In this document: positions 17,454 to 25,711 of the stretch, piece after piece
Position numbering within the stretch: position 1 is the stretch's first letter
Layout: each line of letters starts with the position of its first letter
NCBI GenBank assembly: GCA_913056175.1
Contig: CAJXLM010000016.1
Coordinates: 1 to 53,933, forward strand
Reading direction: 5' to 3'
DNA: 53,933 nucleotides
From: an uncultured Opitutia bacterium
GTDB lineage: Bacteria; Verrucomicrobiota; Verrucomicrobiia; Opitutales; Puniceicoccaceae
The notes under the pieces: generated by a model
The model's database searches: none
What the model saw: the letters and a program-made list of their open reading frames with translations, nothing else
What the model was told of the DNA's origin: nothing
Position numbers and translations under genes: made by a program

Positions 17454-18682
17454 GCGGCGCTCCGGAAACCATCGCCGGGGCGGACGGCAACCACCTCGAC
17501 TCACCCTACTCGACCTCGAGTTTCGCCGGGCCCCGCGATCCCCTCATCGAGGGCCCGCGGAACGTCAGTACCCGGCGGATCTTCGTGGCGGCGACCCGGC
17601 AGAACCAGGGGAAGACGACCACCTCCCTCGGCCTGTTCGGCGCCATGCAGGCCTTCTCCTCGCGGGTCGGCTACATCAAGCCGATCGGGCAGCGTTTCGT
17701 CGATGTGGAGGGGCAGAGCATCGACGAGGACTCGGTCCTCCTCGACGCCGTCTACAACCTCGACGTGCCCATCGGGGCGATCAGTCCGGTGGCGATCCAC
17801 CCGAACATGACCCGCTGGTACCTCGAGAATCCCGGCCGCAAGCTCCGGCACCTCGTCGACCTCATTTCCCGGGCCTTCGACCGGGCCGCCTTCGAGAAGG
17901 ACTACATCATCATCGAGGGCAGCGGGCACGCCGGGGTGGGGGCGGTCTTCGACCTCTCCAACGCCGCCATCGCCCGCATCTTCGGGGCGAAGGCAGTCAT
18001 CGTGTCCGGGGGCGGGATCGGGTCGCCGGTGGACGAGATCGCCATGAACAAGGCCTTCTTCGACCAGTACGGGGTGGAGGTGATCGGGGCCGTCCTCAAC
18101 AAGGTCCTCCCGGAGAAGATCGAGCTCGTCCGCGAGTACGCCGGCCGGGCCCTCGCGCGGATGGGGATTCCCCTGCTCGGGGTGCTGCCCCTGCACAAGC
18201 GCCTCGAGGCCCCCTCCCTCGGCCAGATTGTCAGCGAGATCAAGGGGCGCTGGTTGAACGGGGAAAAAACCGGCCAGCGGGAACGGGTGCTCCGGGTGGT
18301 CATCGGGACGATGACCGCGAAGGGAGTGGTCGACTACCTGCAGCCGGGGGTCCTCCTCATCGTGGCCGGCGACCGCGAGGACATCCTCTTCGCGGCGATT
18401 GCCAGTGCCGGCATCTACCAGCGCCCGAACATTTCCGGGATCCTCCTGACCCGGAACCTCCTGCCCCACCCGAAGGTGATGGAGTTCCTCCAGAAGACGG
18501 AGATCCCCACCATCATCTGCAGCGAGGAGAGCTCCACGGTGGCCTCCCGCATTCACTCCATGATGGTGAAGACGCAGCCGGCGGACGCCGACAAGATCCC
18601 CATCATCCAGGAGCTCGTGGCCGGACACACCGACCTGAAGACGATCCGCAACGCCTTCGCTCCTCCCCCCCTGCGGGGATAG
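17450..18682 (+). CDS. P-loop (BioD/CobQ-like) protein with DRTGG-type domain, resembling the N-terminal half of long Pta
   Basis: The product is 410 residues. After an unstructured leader, RRIFVAATRQNQGKTTTSLGL gives a deviant Walker A of the dethiobiotin-synthetase type (residues about 42-58). YIKPIGQRFVD and YIIIEGSGHAGVGAV follow, and then a DRTGG-like region (VVIGTMTAKGVVDYLQPGVLLIVAGDREDIL). This architecture is known as the N-terminal regulatory part of long Pta enzymes. Here it stands as its own gene, coupled by an ATGA overlap to pta, which suggests a split two-subunit or regulator/enzyme arrangement. Its own catalytic activity is unknown. Confidence is high for the fold and moderate for the Pta link. 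Confidence 0.8.
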   Translation: MSGAPETIAGADGNHLDSPYSTSSFAGPRDPLIEGPRNVSTRRIFVAATRQNQGKTTTSLGLFGAMQAFSSRVGYIKPIGQRFVDVEGQSIDEDSVLLDAVYNLDVPIGAISPVAIHPNMTRWYLENPGRKLRHLVDLISRAFDRAAFEKDYIIIEGSGHAGVGAVFDLSNAAIARIFGAKAVIVSGGGIGSPVDEIAMNKAFFDQYGVEVIGAVLNKVLPEKIELVREYAGRALARMGIPLLGVLPLHKRLEAPSLGQIVSEIKGRWLNGEKTGQRERVLRVVIGTMTAKGVVDYLQPGVLLIVAGDREDILFAAIASAGIYQRPNISGILLTRNLLPHPKVMEFLQKTEIPTIICSEESSTVASRIHSMMVKTQPADADKIPIIQELVAGHTDLKTIRNAFAPPPLRG

Positions 18683-18746
18683 GGGCGAGTCGCCAATTGG
18701 CGCGACCGCTTGCAAGCGGGAGTGTTCCGGGCCTTGCTGGGGGTTG

Positions 18747-19262
18747 ATGAAGCGTTGGCTCCTTTTTCTCCTTGCCATGTTCTCCTTCCTTTCCTCCTCC
18801 CATGGCGGGCCCGTGGAAACCGGGACCGAAGCCCCCGTGGCCACCGCTCCCGACAGCGAGGGCCGCACCGTCGACCTGGCCACCCTCTACGAAGCGGGTC
18901 CGACCCTCGTCTACTTTTACCCCAAGGCGGGCACTCCCGGCTGCACCACCCAGGCCTGCAACCTCCGCGACGCCTTCGAGGATCTCACTGAGGCCGGGCT
19001 GCAGGTCGTCGGGGTGAGCCGGGACTCCGTGGAGGCGCAGGCGCGCTTCCGGGAGCGCAACCGGTTGCCGTTCCCGCTTCTCGCGGACAAGGACGGGCGG
19101 GTCGTGGAGGCCTTTGGAGTGCCCTCCGTGCTCGGCTTTGCCTCCCGCCAGAGCTTCCTGATCGTCGATGGGAAGGTCGTCTGGCGGGACCTATCGGCCT
19201 CTCCCCGCAAGCAGGCCGCGGAAGCCCTCGCCGCTCTCCGCGAGGCGCGATCCGCCTCCTGA
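18747..19262 (+). CDS. Exported Bcp-type peroxiredoxin
   Basis: A 171-residue thioredoxin-fold peroxidase. The conserved site YPKAGTPGCTTQACNLRD carries the peroxidatic Cys and, five residues later, the second Cys of atypical 2-Cys Bcp proteins. Unlike cytosolic Bcp it begins with a signal peptide (KRWLLFLLAMFSFLSSSHGG), so it should reduce peroxides in the periplasm. ATG at 18747 is preferred over the adjacent in-frame TTG at 18744; GGGGG just upstream could serve as the ribosome site. It lies 64 bp after the P-loop gene, on the same strand. Confidence 0.9.
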   Translation: MKRWLLFLLAMFSFLSSSHGGPVETGTEAPVATAPDSEGRTVDLATLYEAGPTLVYFYPKAGTPGCTTQACNLRDAFEDLTEAGLQVVGVSRDSVEAQARFRERNRLPFPLLADKDGRVVEAFGVPSVLGFASRQSFLIVDGKVVWRDLSASPRKQAAEALAALREARSAS

Positions 19263-19288
19263 GGGGCGGCAGCCGTTTCTGAGGGCCG

Positions 19289-19343
19289 CCACCCGTAGCA
19301 GGTGGGTGCCACCCCGGTTGGCACCGGCGGGCAAGTGCCCGCC
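19289..19343. repeat. Three consecutive short hairpins between convergent genes
   Basis: Back to back are CCACC/GGTGG (19289-19305), GGTGCCA/TGGCACC (19305-19325) and GGCGGGCA-AG-TGCCCGCC (19326-19343), all perfect. They fill the gap between the 3' ends of the peroxiredoxin and lgt genes, so a bidirectional terminator or REP-like function is plausible. No T-tract follows on either strand. The core GGCAAGTGCC-like palindrome also occurs at 1913-1922, and a related one at 874-888. Confidence 0.5.
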
Positions 19344-19356
19344 CCGGGCGAACCGT

Positions 19357-20193
19357 TCAAGAAGTCCCTCGGGCCCGCCGTCGCAGCCAGAGGAGGAGGG
19401 CAATCCCGGCGAAGACCAGGGGCAGGGAGAAGAACTGGCCCCGGGAGAGCCCGAGGATGAGGGGGGCGTCCGGGGCCCGGAAGACCTCGGTGAGGATTCG
19501 GAGGATCCCGTAGCCGAGAAGGAACTCCGCCCCGAGCTGGCCGGCCGGCAGCCGCGGGTTCCGCCAGAAGCGCCACTGCAGCCAGGCGAAGAGGAGGAGG
19601 CCCTCGGTGGCCGCCTGGTAGAGCTGGGAGGGATGCCGGGGTTCGGGCAACCCGGTGGTCGGATCGGGCGGGCTGCCCGGAAAGATCACCGCCCACGGCA
19701 CGGTGCTGGGACGCCCCCAGAGTTCCCCGTTGATGAAGTTCGCAATCCGCCCGAGGAACAGGCCGACCGGGGCCACGGTGGCCAGCCGGTCGGCGAGCGC
19801 GAGGAAGGAGATCCGGTGGCGGCGGGCGAAGAGGGCGGTGGCCACCACCACGCCGATCATGCCCCCGTGGCTGGCCATGCCTCCCTTCCAGATCTCGAAG
19901 AGGAGGAGGGGGTTCCGGAGGAAGGCCGCCGTGTCGTAGAAGAGGACGTAGCCGAGCCTCCCCCCGGCGATCACCCCGATGAGCAGGTAGGTAAAGAGGT
20001 CGAGCTCCCCGCCGGGACCGAGGGGTGAGCGCCCGCGCGCCCGGTAGAGGCGGAGGAGGAGGAAGGCCGCGAGGAAACCGAGCAGGTAGGCGAGGCCGTA
20101 GAAGCGGATGCCCTCCAAGGGAAAGCCCTCCGGGAAGCGGACGAGGAAGGGCGACCAGTCGTGCACCCAGTGGTCGGGCTCGCGCGGGTTCAT
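19357..20193 (-). CDS. lgt: Phosphatidylglycerol-prolipoprotein diacylglyceryl transferase
   Basis: A seven-helix inner-membrane enzyme, 278 residues, that attaches diacylglycerol to the lipobox Cys of prolipoproteins. Hallmarks: IRFYGLAYLLGF at the first helix, AGGRLGYVLFYD, the essential His in MASHGGMIG, the signature GRIANFINGELWGRP, and RHPSQLYQAATEG with a final GYGILRILTEVFR helix region. Its ATG overlaps the mnmA stop (ATGA), so it is co-translated with mnmA. Confidence 0.97.
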   Translation of the reverse strand: MNPREPDHWVHDWSPFLVRFPEGFPLEGIRFYGLAYLLGFLAAFLLLRLYRARGRSPLGPGGELDLFTYLLIGVIAGGRLGYVLFYDTAAFLRNPLLLFEIWKGGMASHGGMIGVVVATALFARRHRISFLALADRLATVAPVGLFLGRIANFINGELWGRPSTVPWAVIFPGSPPDPTTGLPEPRHPSQLYQAATEGLLLFAWLQWRFWRNPRLPAGQLGAEFLLGYGILRILTEVFRAPDAPLILGLSRGQFFSLPLVFAGIALLLWLRRRARGTS

Positions 20194-21296
20194 GCGGGCA
20201 GGGGAATCTCGCTGTGCAGTTCCTCGTAGACGGCGCCCCCGAGAAGCTCGTCTCCCCGGTAGAGAGCGAGGATCTGGCCGCGGGCGAGGGCCCGCTGCGG
20301 CTCCGCGAAGGAAACCTCTATCCCCTCCTCGCCGATCCCCTCGACCACCACCGGGGTGGGCGGGTCGCGGTAGCGGACGCGCGCGAGGAGGGTTTCGCCC
20401 TCGTGCGGGGGAGGGTCCCCGATCCAGTTCGCCCGGGCCACCCGGGCCCCGGTCTGGAAGAGGCCGGGGGTCTCCGGCTGGTCAAAGCCGACGACGAGTT
20501 CGTTCCGGTCGAGGTCCTTGGCCACCACCACGTAGGCCCGGTGGTCCGTGTTCGAGGGGATCCCGATGCCCCGCCGCTGGCCGAGGGTGAAGGTGTGCAG
20601 CCCCCGGTGCTCGCCGAGGACCCTCCGGTCGGTGTCCACGATCGGTCCGGGCCGGTCCGGGAGGTAGTGGGCGAGAAACTCGTCGATCTTCACCTTGCCG
20701 AGGAAACAGATGCCTTGGCTGTCCCTCTTCGCCGCGTTGGGCAGGCCGATCCGGCGGGCCAGCGCGCGGACCTCGGGCTTCCGGAGATGGCCGACCGGGA
20801 ACCGGGCCCACTCGAGATCCTCCCGCCGGGTCAGCGCGAGGAAGTAGGACTGGTCCTTCTCCGGGTCGACCCCGGCCCGCAAATGGTAGCGGCCGTCCGC
20901 CTCCCTCCCGCCGCGGCAGTAGTGGCCGGTGGCGATGCCGCCGAAGCCCTCCGCCCGGGCGTGGGTGAGAAAGGTGCCGAACTTGATTTCCCGGTTGCAG
21001 AAGATGTCCGGGTTCGGGGTGATCCCGCGCCGGTAGCCCTCCACGAGATAGGTGACGACCGCGCGGTGGTATTCCTCCACAAGGTTGACGATCCGGAAGG
21101 GCAGTCCGAGGTGGGCGGCTGCGGCCCGCGCATCCTCGATGTCCTCGGCCGCCGGGCAGTCCCCGAGCTCCTCCTCATTCTGCCAGGTGCGGATGTAGGC
21201 GGTCTCCACGGGATAGCCCTCCTCCCGGAGGAGGTAGGCGCTCACCGAGGAGTCCACCCCGCCGGAGAGTGCCACGAGAATGGGGGCTTCGCTCAT
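20190..21296 (-). CDS. mnmA: tRNA-specific 2-thiouridylase MnmA
   Basis: This 368-residue cytoplasmic enzyme makes the s2 modification of U34 in tRNA-Lys, -Glu and -Gln. The PP-loop reads ALSGGVDSSV at residues 9-18. The two catalytic cysteines are in NPDIFCNREIKF and KRDSQGICFLG. The C-terminal half has HTFTLGQRRGIGI and the beta-barrel domain ending AVYEELHSEIP. The ATG at 21296 is chosen because the PP-loop follows at the usual distance. It is divergent from coaE across 103 bp and coupled to lgt downstream. Confidence 0.97.
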   Translation of the reverse strand: MSEAPILVALSGGVDSSVSAYLLREEGYPVETAYIRTWQNEEELGDCPAAEDIEDARAAAAHLGLPFRIVNLVEEYHRAVVTYLVEGYRRGITPNPDIFCNREIKFGTFLTHARAEGFGGIATGHYCRGGREADGRYHLRAGVDPEKDQSYFLALTRREDLEWARFPVGHLRKPEVRALARRIGLPNAAKRDSQGICFLGKVKIDEFLAHYLPDRPGPIVDTDRRVLGEHRGLHTFTLGQRRGIGIPSNTDHRAYVVVAKDLDRNELVVGFDQPETPGLFQTGARVARANWIGDPPPHEGETLLARVRYRDPPTPVVVEGIGEEGIEVSFAEPQRALARGQILALYRGDELLGGAVYEELHSEIPLPA

Positions 21297-21399
21297 GGGG
21301 GCGATCAACCACAGGGCCTGCCGGGAGGCAATGACGGAGCCCGTTTTCTCCTTGGGTGGGAAGGGATCCCCGGAAAGGGTGGGGCAGCCCTCGCCCGCC

Positions 21400-22032
21400 A
21401 TGCCGCCTTCCTCCCCCGCCAATACCGCCAACCCCACCTCCCGTCCGCTCCGGCTCGGCCTCACCGGCACGATCGGCTCGGGCAAGTCGACCGCGCTGGC
21501 CGCCTTTGCGCGGCGGGGATGGCAGACCCTCTCCTCGGACGAGCTCGTCCGCCGGGAACTCGCCGAGCCGGAAGTGCGCGCGGCCCTCCGGGACCGGTGG
21601 GGGGAGGCCGTGCTTCGCCCGGGGGGCGAGGTGGACCGGGCGGCGGTGGCCCGGCGCGTTTTCGCCGACGAGGGCGAGCTCGCCTGGCTCGAGGAACGGC
21701 TCCACCCCCGGGTGGCCCGCGCCTGGCGCGCCGCCATGGCGGCGGAGCGGGATCGGCCCTCCGTCGTCGAGGTACCCCTGCTCTTCGAGAAAAGTCTTGC
21801 CAGCGATTTTGATTTCGTGGTCACTATCACTTGTCCGGAAGCGGTACGCTTCGCCCGCCTGGCACGAAAAGGCATCGAGAAGGCGGAGGCGAAGAGACGG
21901 CAGTCCTTCCAGCTTTCCACCGGGGAGAAGGAGGCCCGCGCCGACTTTGTCCTCTCCAATTCCGGCACACCCGAGTTCATCCACCGCCAAGTCTCCCTGC
22001 TCTGCGAACGGCTGTGTCCCGACCCCGACTGA
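21400..22032 (+). CDS. coaE: Dephospho-CoA kinase
   Basis: The product is 210 residues and catalyses the last step of coenzyme A synthesis. The P-loop is LGLTGTIGSGKSTALAAFA (residues about 19-37), followed by SSDELVRRELAEPEV. The characteristic VVEVPLLFEKSLASDFDFVVTI and RFARLARKGIEKAEAKRR elements are present. The start at ATG 21400 leaves a 17-residue leader. rho begins 12 nt downstream, so the two probably share a transcript. Confidence 0.95.
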   Translation: MPPSSPANTANPTSRPLRLGLTGTIGSGKSTALAAFARRGWQTLSSDELVRRELAEPEVRAALRDRWGEAVLRPGGEVDRAAVARRVFADEGELAWLEERLHPRVARAWRAAMAAERDRPSVVEVPLLFEKSLASDFDFVVTITCPEAVRFARLARKGIEKAEAKRRQSFQLSTGEKEARADFVLSNSGTPEFIHRQVSLLCERLCPDPD

Positions 22033-22044
22033 TTTCCAGATTCC

Positions 22045-23736
22045 ATGACTGATCCCACCAAGGTTTACTCCGCCGAGCCGGGCCCCTCCGACCTCCGCCG
22101 GGACTCGGAGGAGCCCACCGGCAACCCCGCCGAGGGCGGGGGCCCCTCCGGGAACTCCGGCAGCCCCACCCCGCGTGGGGAATCCGGGGGGAGCGCTTCC
22201 GGCAATCCCGGCAACGGGGGCAAGCCCGGCGGCCCGGCCCGCTCCGACCGCAGCAAGAAGCGGAAGAAGAAGCCGGGCGGTCGCGGGGGCGAATCCCGGC
22301 CGGGCGGCGCGTCGCCGGCTCCCGCGCGCCGCGGGCCCCTGCCCACTGCGGGAGGCACGCCCGTGGAGATGGACCCGCAGGTGCGCCTCGGGAGCCTCCC
22401 CTCCGATGAGCTGCTCCGCGATCCCGCCCTCCTCGAGGAATCCTTCCAGCGGCTCTACGACGAGTCCGGGGAGCCCGTCGACTTTAACGAGTTGTACGAG
22501 CTGCCGCTCCACGAGCTCCGCGAGCGCGCCCGGGCGGCCGGCTTTTTCGCCGACTCCGCCCCGCCCCGCCTGCAGGTGCTCGAGGCTCTCCTCCGACAGT
22601 GCGAGGAGGAGCGCCGGCCGGTGGTGGTGGAGGGCTGCCTTGAGCGCATGGACGACGGCTACGGCCTGCTCGTCTTCCCGGCGGACAGCTACCGCGTCCG
22701 CCCGCTCTCCGTCTTCGTGAGTGGCGGCCTCCTCGAGAAGTACGGGCTCCAGCGGGGTCATACGGTGCGGGCCTACCTCCAGGCGCCCCGCGAGAACGAG
22801 AGCTGCCCGGTCGCCCTGCGCATCGAATCCGTGATGGGGGCGGATCCGGCCGCGGTCAGCGAGGTGACCCCCTTTACGGAACTGGTTCCCTACTACCCCC
22901 TGGAGCGCCTGCTCCTCGAGAACAGCGAGGAGGAGCCGGAGAACAATCTCTCCATGCGGGTGGTCGACCTGATCACCCCGGTCGGCTTCGGGCAGCGCGG
23001 CCTGGTCGTGGCGCCCCCGCGCACTGGGAAGACCGTCCTCCTGCAGGGCTTCGCGGCCAGCGTGCAGCTGAACTATCCCGAGGCCCACCTCATCGTCCTC
23101 CTCATCGACGAGCGTCCGGAGGAGGTCACCGATTTCCGGCGCCGGATCCACGGCGAGGTGATCAGCTCCACCTTCGACGAATCGGCCGGCAGCCATGTCC
23201 ACGCCGCTGAGATGGTCATCGAGAAGGCCCGGCGCATGGTGGAGATGGGGCGGGACGTGGTCATCCTCCTCGACTCGATCACCCGGCTCGCCCGGGCCTA
23301 CAACACCCTCATGCCGAACAGCGGCAAGATCCTCTCCGGCGGGGTCGAGGCGAACGCCCTGCAGAAGCCGAAGCGCTTCTTCGGGTCCGCCCGCAACATC
23401 GAGGAGGGCGGCAGCCTCACCATCATGGGGACGGCCCTCGTGGAAACCGGCAGCAAGATGGACGAGGTGATCTTCGAGGAGTTCAAGGGGACCGGTAACA
23501 TGGAGCTCCACCTCGACCGCGGACTCGTCGACAAGCGCATCTTCCCGGCGATCGCCATGGACCGCAGTGGCACTCGGAAGGAGGAGCTGCTCTACCATCC
23601 CGACGAGATGCAGAAGGTCTATTCCCTCCGCCGGGCCACCAAGGGGGTTCCCCCGCTGGAGGCCATGGAGATGCTCATCCAGCGCGTGAAGAAGACCCGG
23701 TCGAACGCCGAGTTCCTCATGACCCTGAACCGCTAG
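22045..23736 (+). CDS. rho: Transcription termination factor Rho with long Gly/Pro-rich N-terminal extension
   Basis: A 563-residue hexameric RNA helicase that ends transcripts. About 110 N-terminal residues are low-complexity (Gly/Pro/Ser with a [12 protein letters not shown] basic patch), as in several GC-rich phyla. Next are the Rho N-terminal domain ([14 protein letters not shown]), the RNA-binding cold-shock-like domain, and the ATPase core with [16 protein letters not shown] (Walker A), [30 protein letters not shown] (Walker B) and [19 protein letters not shown] (R-loop region). Its normal core length and intact motifs indicate function. It follows coaE by 12 nt and is followed by two strong hairpins. 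Confidence 0.97.
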   Translation: MTDPTKVYSAEPGPSDLRRDSEEPTGNPAEGGGPSGNSGSPTPRGESGGSASGNPGNGGKPGGPARSDRSKKRKKKPGGRGGESRPGGASPAPARRGPLPTAGGTPVEMDPQVRLGSLPSDELLRDPALLEESFQRLYDESGEPVDFNELYELPLHELRERARAAGFFADSAPPRLQVLEALLRQCEEERRPVVVEGCLERMDDGYGLLVFPADSYRVRPLSVFVSGGLLEKYGLQRGHTVRAYLQAPRENESCPVALRIESVMGADPAAVSEVTPFTELVPYYPLERLLLENSEEEPENNLSMRVVDLITPVGFGQRGLVVAPPRTGKTVLLQGFAASVQLNYPEAHLIVLLIDERPEEVTDFRRRIHGEVISSTFDESAGSHVHAAEMVIEKARRMVEMGRDVVILLDSITRLARAYNTLMPNSGKILSGGVEANALQKPKRFFGSARNIEEGGSLTIMGTALVETGSKMDEVIFEEFKGTGNMELHLDRGLVDKRIFPAIAMDRSGTRKEELLYHPDEMQKVYSLRRATKGVPPLEAMEMLIQRVKKTRSNAEFLMTLNR

Positions 23737-23753
23737 CCCCCGCCGAGGCGGGA

Positions 23754-23870
23754 CCCGGGCACCGCGCTGCCCGATTCGACCGACCGTCCCCGCCCGCGGT
23801 GCCCGGGGCCGGCTCTCCTCCGGGAGCCCGGGAACGAATCCCGGGCGAGCGGTTCCCGGTTGTTTTTCCT
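23754..23870 (+). terminator. Two inverted repeats and a T-rich tail after rho
   Basis: A perfect 13-bp inverted repeat (23754-23766 with 23795-23807, 28-nt loop) is followed by a second hairpin GCCCGGG-AACGAAT-CCCGGGC (23826-23846). A T-rich stretch (TTGTTTTTCCT) begins about 14 nt later. This is the best terminator candidate in the window, separating coaE-rho from the secretion ATPase genes. The T-tract is farther from the stem than in a textbook intrinsic terminator. Confidence 0.5.
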
Positions 23871-23890
23871 CTTTCCGTTGTTCCGATCCT

Positions 23891-25690
23891 TTGTTCCAAT
23901 TCGGGATTGTGGCAATCGCGGACAGCCAGTTGCTGGCATGGCTCCGGGAAAAAGCACTCGTTCCGGAAGAGCTCCTCCGTGCCTGCCTCGACCGGGCGGA
24001 GGCGGAGGGAGACCGGCGCGGGGCGGTGGAGGAGCGGGCCCTCACCCTCCTCCTCGAGGAGGGCGCCCTCCCGGAGGCGGACCTCGCCGCGCAGATCGCC
24101 GCCCACTTCGGGCTGGAGACCGTGGACCTCGCCGGAGGGGTGCCCGATCCGGAGGTCCTCTCCCTCCTTCCCGCGGACCTCGCCCGGTCCCACCAGCTCC
24201 TGCCCCTCGCGTCCACCGGGCGGGAGCTCCGGCTGGCCACCGCCAATCCCCTCGACACGGCCGGCACCGACCTCGTCGCCGAGCGGCTGCGGCGGCCGGT
24301 GACCCCCCGTGTGGCTCCCCGCTCAGCTCTTCGCGAGGCGATCGCGCGGGCGTACCCACTCCCGGGGGAGCCCGCGGGGTCCGCCGAGGCGCCGGGCCCT
24401 CCTCCCGGGGAAGACTCCCCCACGGGGGTACCCGGTCCTCCCGCCGTCGAGGTCGAGGGCCTCGCGCCCGACGCGACGCCCGGAGAGGCCCCGGTGGTCC
24501 GCTATGTGCAGCACTTGCTCGAGGAGGCCTTTCGCCGGCGCGCGTCCGACCTGCACCTCGAGCCCCTCGAGCACCGCTTCCGGGTGCGCTACCGGGTAGA
24601 CGGCGTGCTCCAGGAGGGCGAGAATCCCCCGAAGCGGCTGCAGGCCTCCCTCCTCTCGCGGGTCAAGCTGCTGGCGGGCCTTTCCCTCGCCGAACGCCGG
24701 CTCCCCCAGGACGGGAGGATCACCGCCCGCCTCGGGGGCCGTCCCGTGGACCTGCGGGTCTCCTCGCTGCCCACCGCCCATGGCGAGAGCCTCGTCCTCC
24801 GCATCCTCGACCGGGAGGGACTCCGGCGCGGGCTGGGGGAGCTGGGCCTCCTCGCCGACGACCGGGCCCGCTTCGGGGAACTCCTCGCCCGGCCGGACGG
24901 GGTGGTCCTGGTCACCGGACCGACCGGTTCGGGCAAGTCGACCACGCTCTATTCCGTGCTGCACGCCCTGAACCGGCCCGACCGCAAGCTCATCACCGTC
25001 GAGGATCCCGTCGAATACGAGCTGGCCGGGATCAACCAGGTGCAAGTGCGCCCGGAGGTGGGCATGACCTTTGCCTCGGCCCTGCGGGCCCTGCTCCGCC
25101 AGGCACCGAACGTGATCATGGTCGGGGAGATCCGCGACCGGGAGACCGCCGCCATCGTCGTGCAGGCCTCGCTCACCGGTCACCTCGTCTTCAGTACCCT
25201 CCATACCAACGACGCGCCGAGTGCCATTACCCGGCTCCTCGATCTGGGGATCCCGCCCTTCCTCGTGGCCGCCTCGCTCCGCGGGGTGGTCGCCCAGCGG
25301 CTGGTCCGCCGGGTCTGTCCTCACTGCGCGGAACCCGCGCTCCCGGAGGAGTGGGAGCGGCGGGCCCTCGCGCTGCCCCCCGGGACGCTCGCCGGGGCCG
25401 ATTGCCGCCGCGGGGCGGGCTGCGCCCGCTGTGCGGGCACCGGGTACCATGGCCGGATCGGCCTCTTCGAGCTCCTCCCCTTCGGCGAGGAGCTCTCCAC
25501 CCGGATCGACGGGGCGGTCACCCTCGGGGAACTGCGCCAGCGCGCCCGCGCCCTCGGCCTGCGCACCCTCCGCGAGGACGGGATCCGCAAGGTGCTGGCG
25601 GGCTCCACCACCGCTGCCGAAGTGCTCCACGCCACCCCGCCCGGGGAGGGGGACCGGGCGGCCGGGGCCGAGGTCCCCGCCGGCGCGTAG
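23891..25690 (+). CDS. GspE/PilB-type secretion ATPase, first of two paralogues
   Basis: A 599-residue hexameric ATPase of the type II secretion / type IV pilus superfamily. The T2SSE N-terminal domain (about residues 1-150) is followed by a Pro/Gly linker. The ATPase has ASDLHLEPLEHRFRVRYR, Walker A GPTGSGKSTT, the Asp-box VEDPVEYEL, Walker B NVIMVGEIRDRETA and the His-box STLHTNDAPSA. A four-cysteine zinc knuckle (CPHC ... CARC) is near the C-terminus. It drives pilin or pseudopilin assembly with the GspF-like protein two genes downstream. The start is TTG at 23891, or GTG at 23909; neither has a strong ribosome site. The 3' gap to the second ATPase is 21 nt. Confidence 0.92.
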   Translation: MFQFGIVAIADSQLLAWLREKALVPEELLRACLDRAEAEGDRRGAVEERALTLLLEEGALPEADLAAQIAAHFGLETVDLAGGVPDPEVLSLLPADLARSHQLLPLASTGRELRLATANPLDTAGTDLVAERLRRPVTPRVAPRSALREAIARAYPLPGEPAGSAEAPGPPPGEDSPTGVPGPPAVEVEGLAPDATPGEAPVVRYVQHLLEEAFRRRASDLHLEPLEHRFRVRYRVDGVLQEGENPPKRLQASLLSRVKLLAGLSLAERRLPQDGRITARLGGRPVDLRVSSLPTAHGESLVLRILDREGLRRGLGELGLLADDRARFGELLARPDGVVLVTGPTGSGKSTTLYSVLHALNRPDRKLITVEDPVEYELAGINQVQVRPEVGMTFASALRALLRQAPNVIMVGEIRDRETAAIVVQASLTGHLVFSTLHTNDAPSAITRLLDLGIPPFLVAASLRGVVAQRLVRRVCPHCAEPALPEEWERRALALPPGTLAGADCRRGAGCARCAGTGYHGRIGLFELLPFGEELSTRIDGAVTLGELRQRARALGLRTLREDGIRKVLAGSTTAAEVLHATPPGEGDRAAGAEVPAGA

Positions 25691-25711
25691 GCGGGCCGGG
25701 AGGCGACGATC

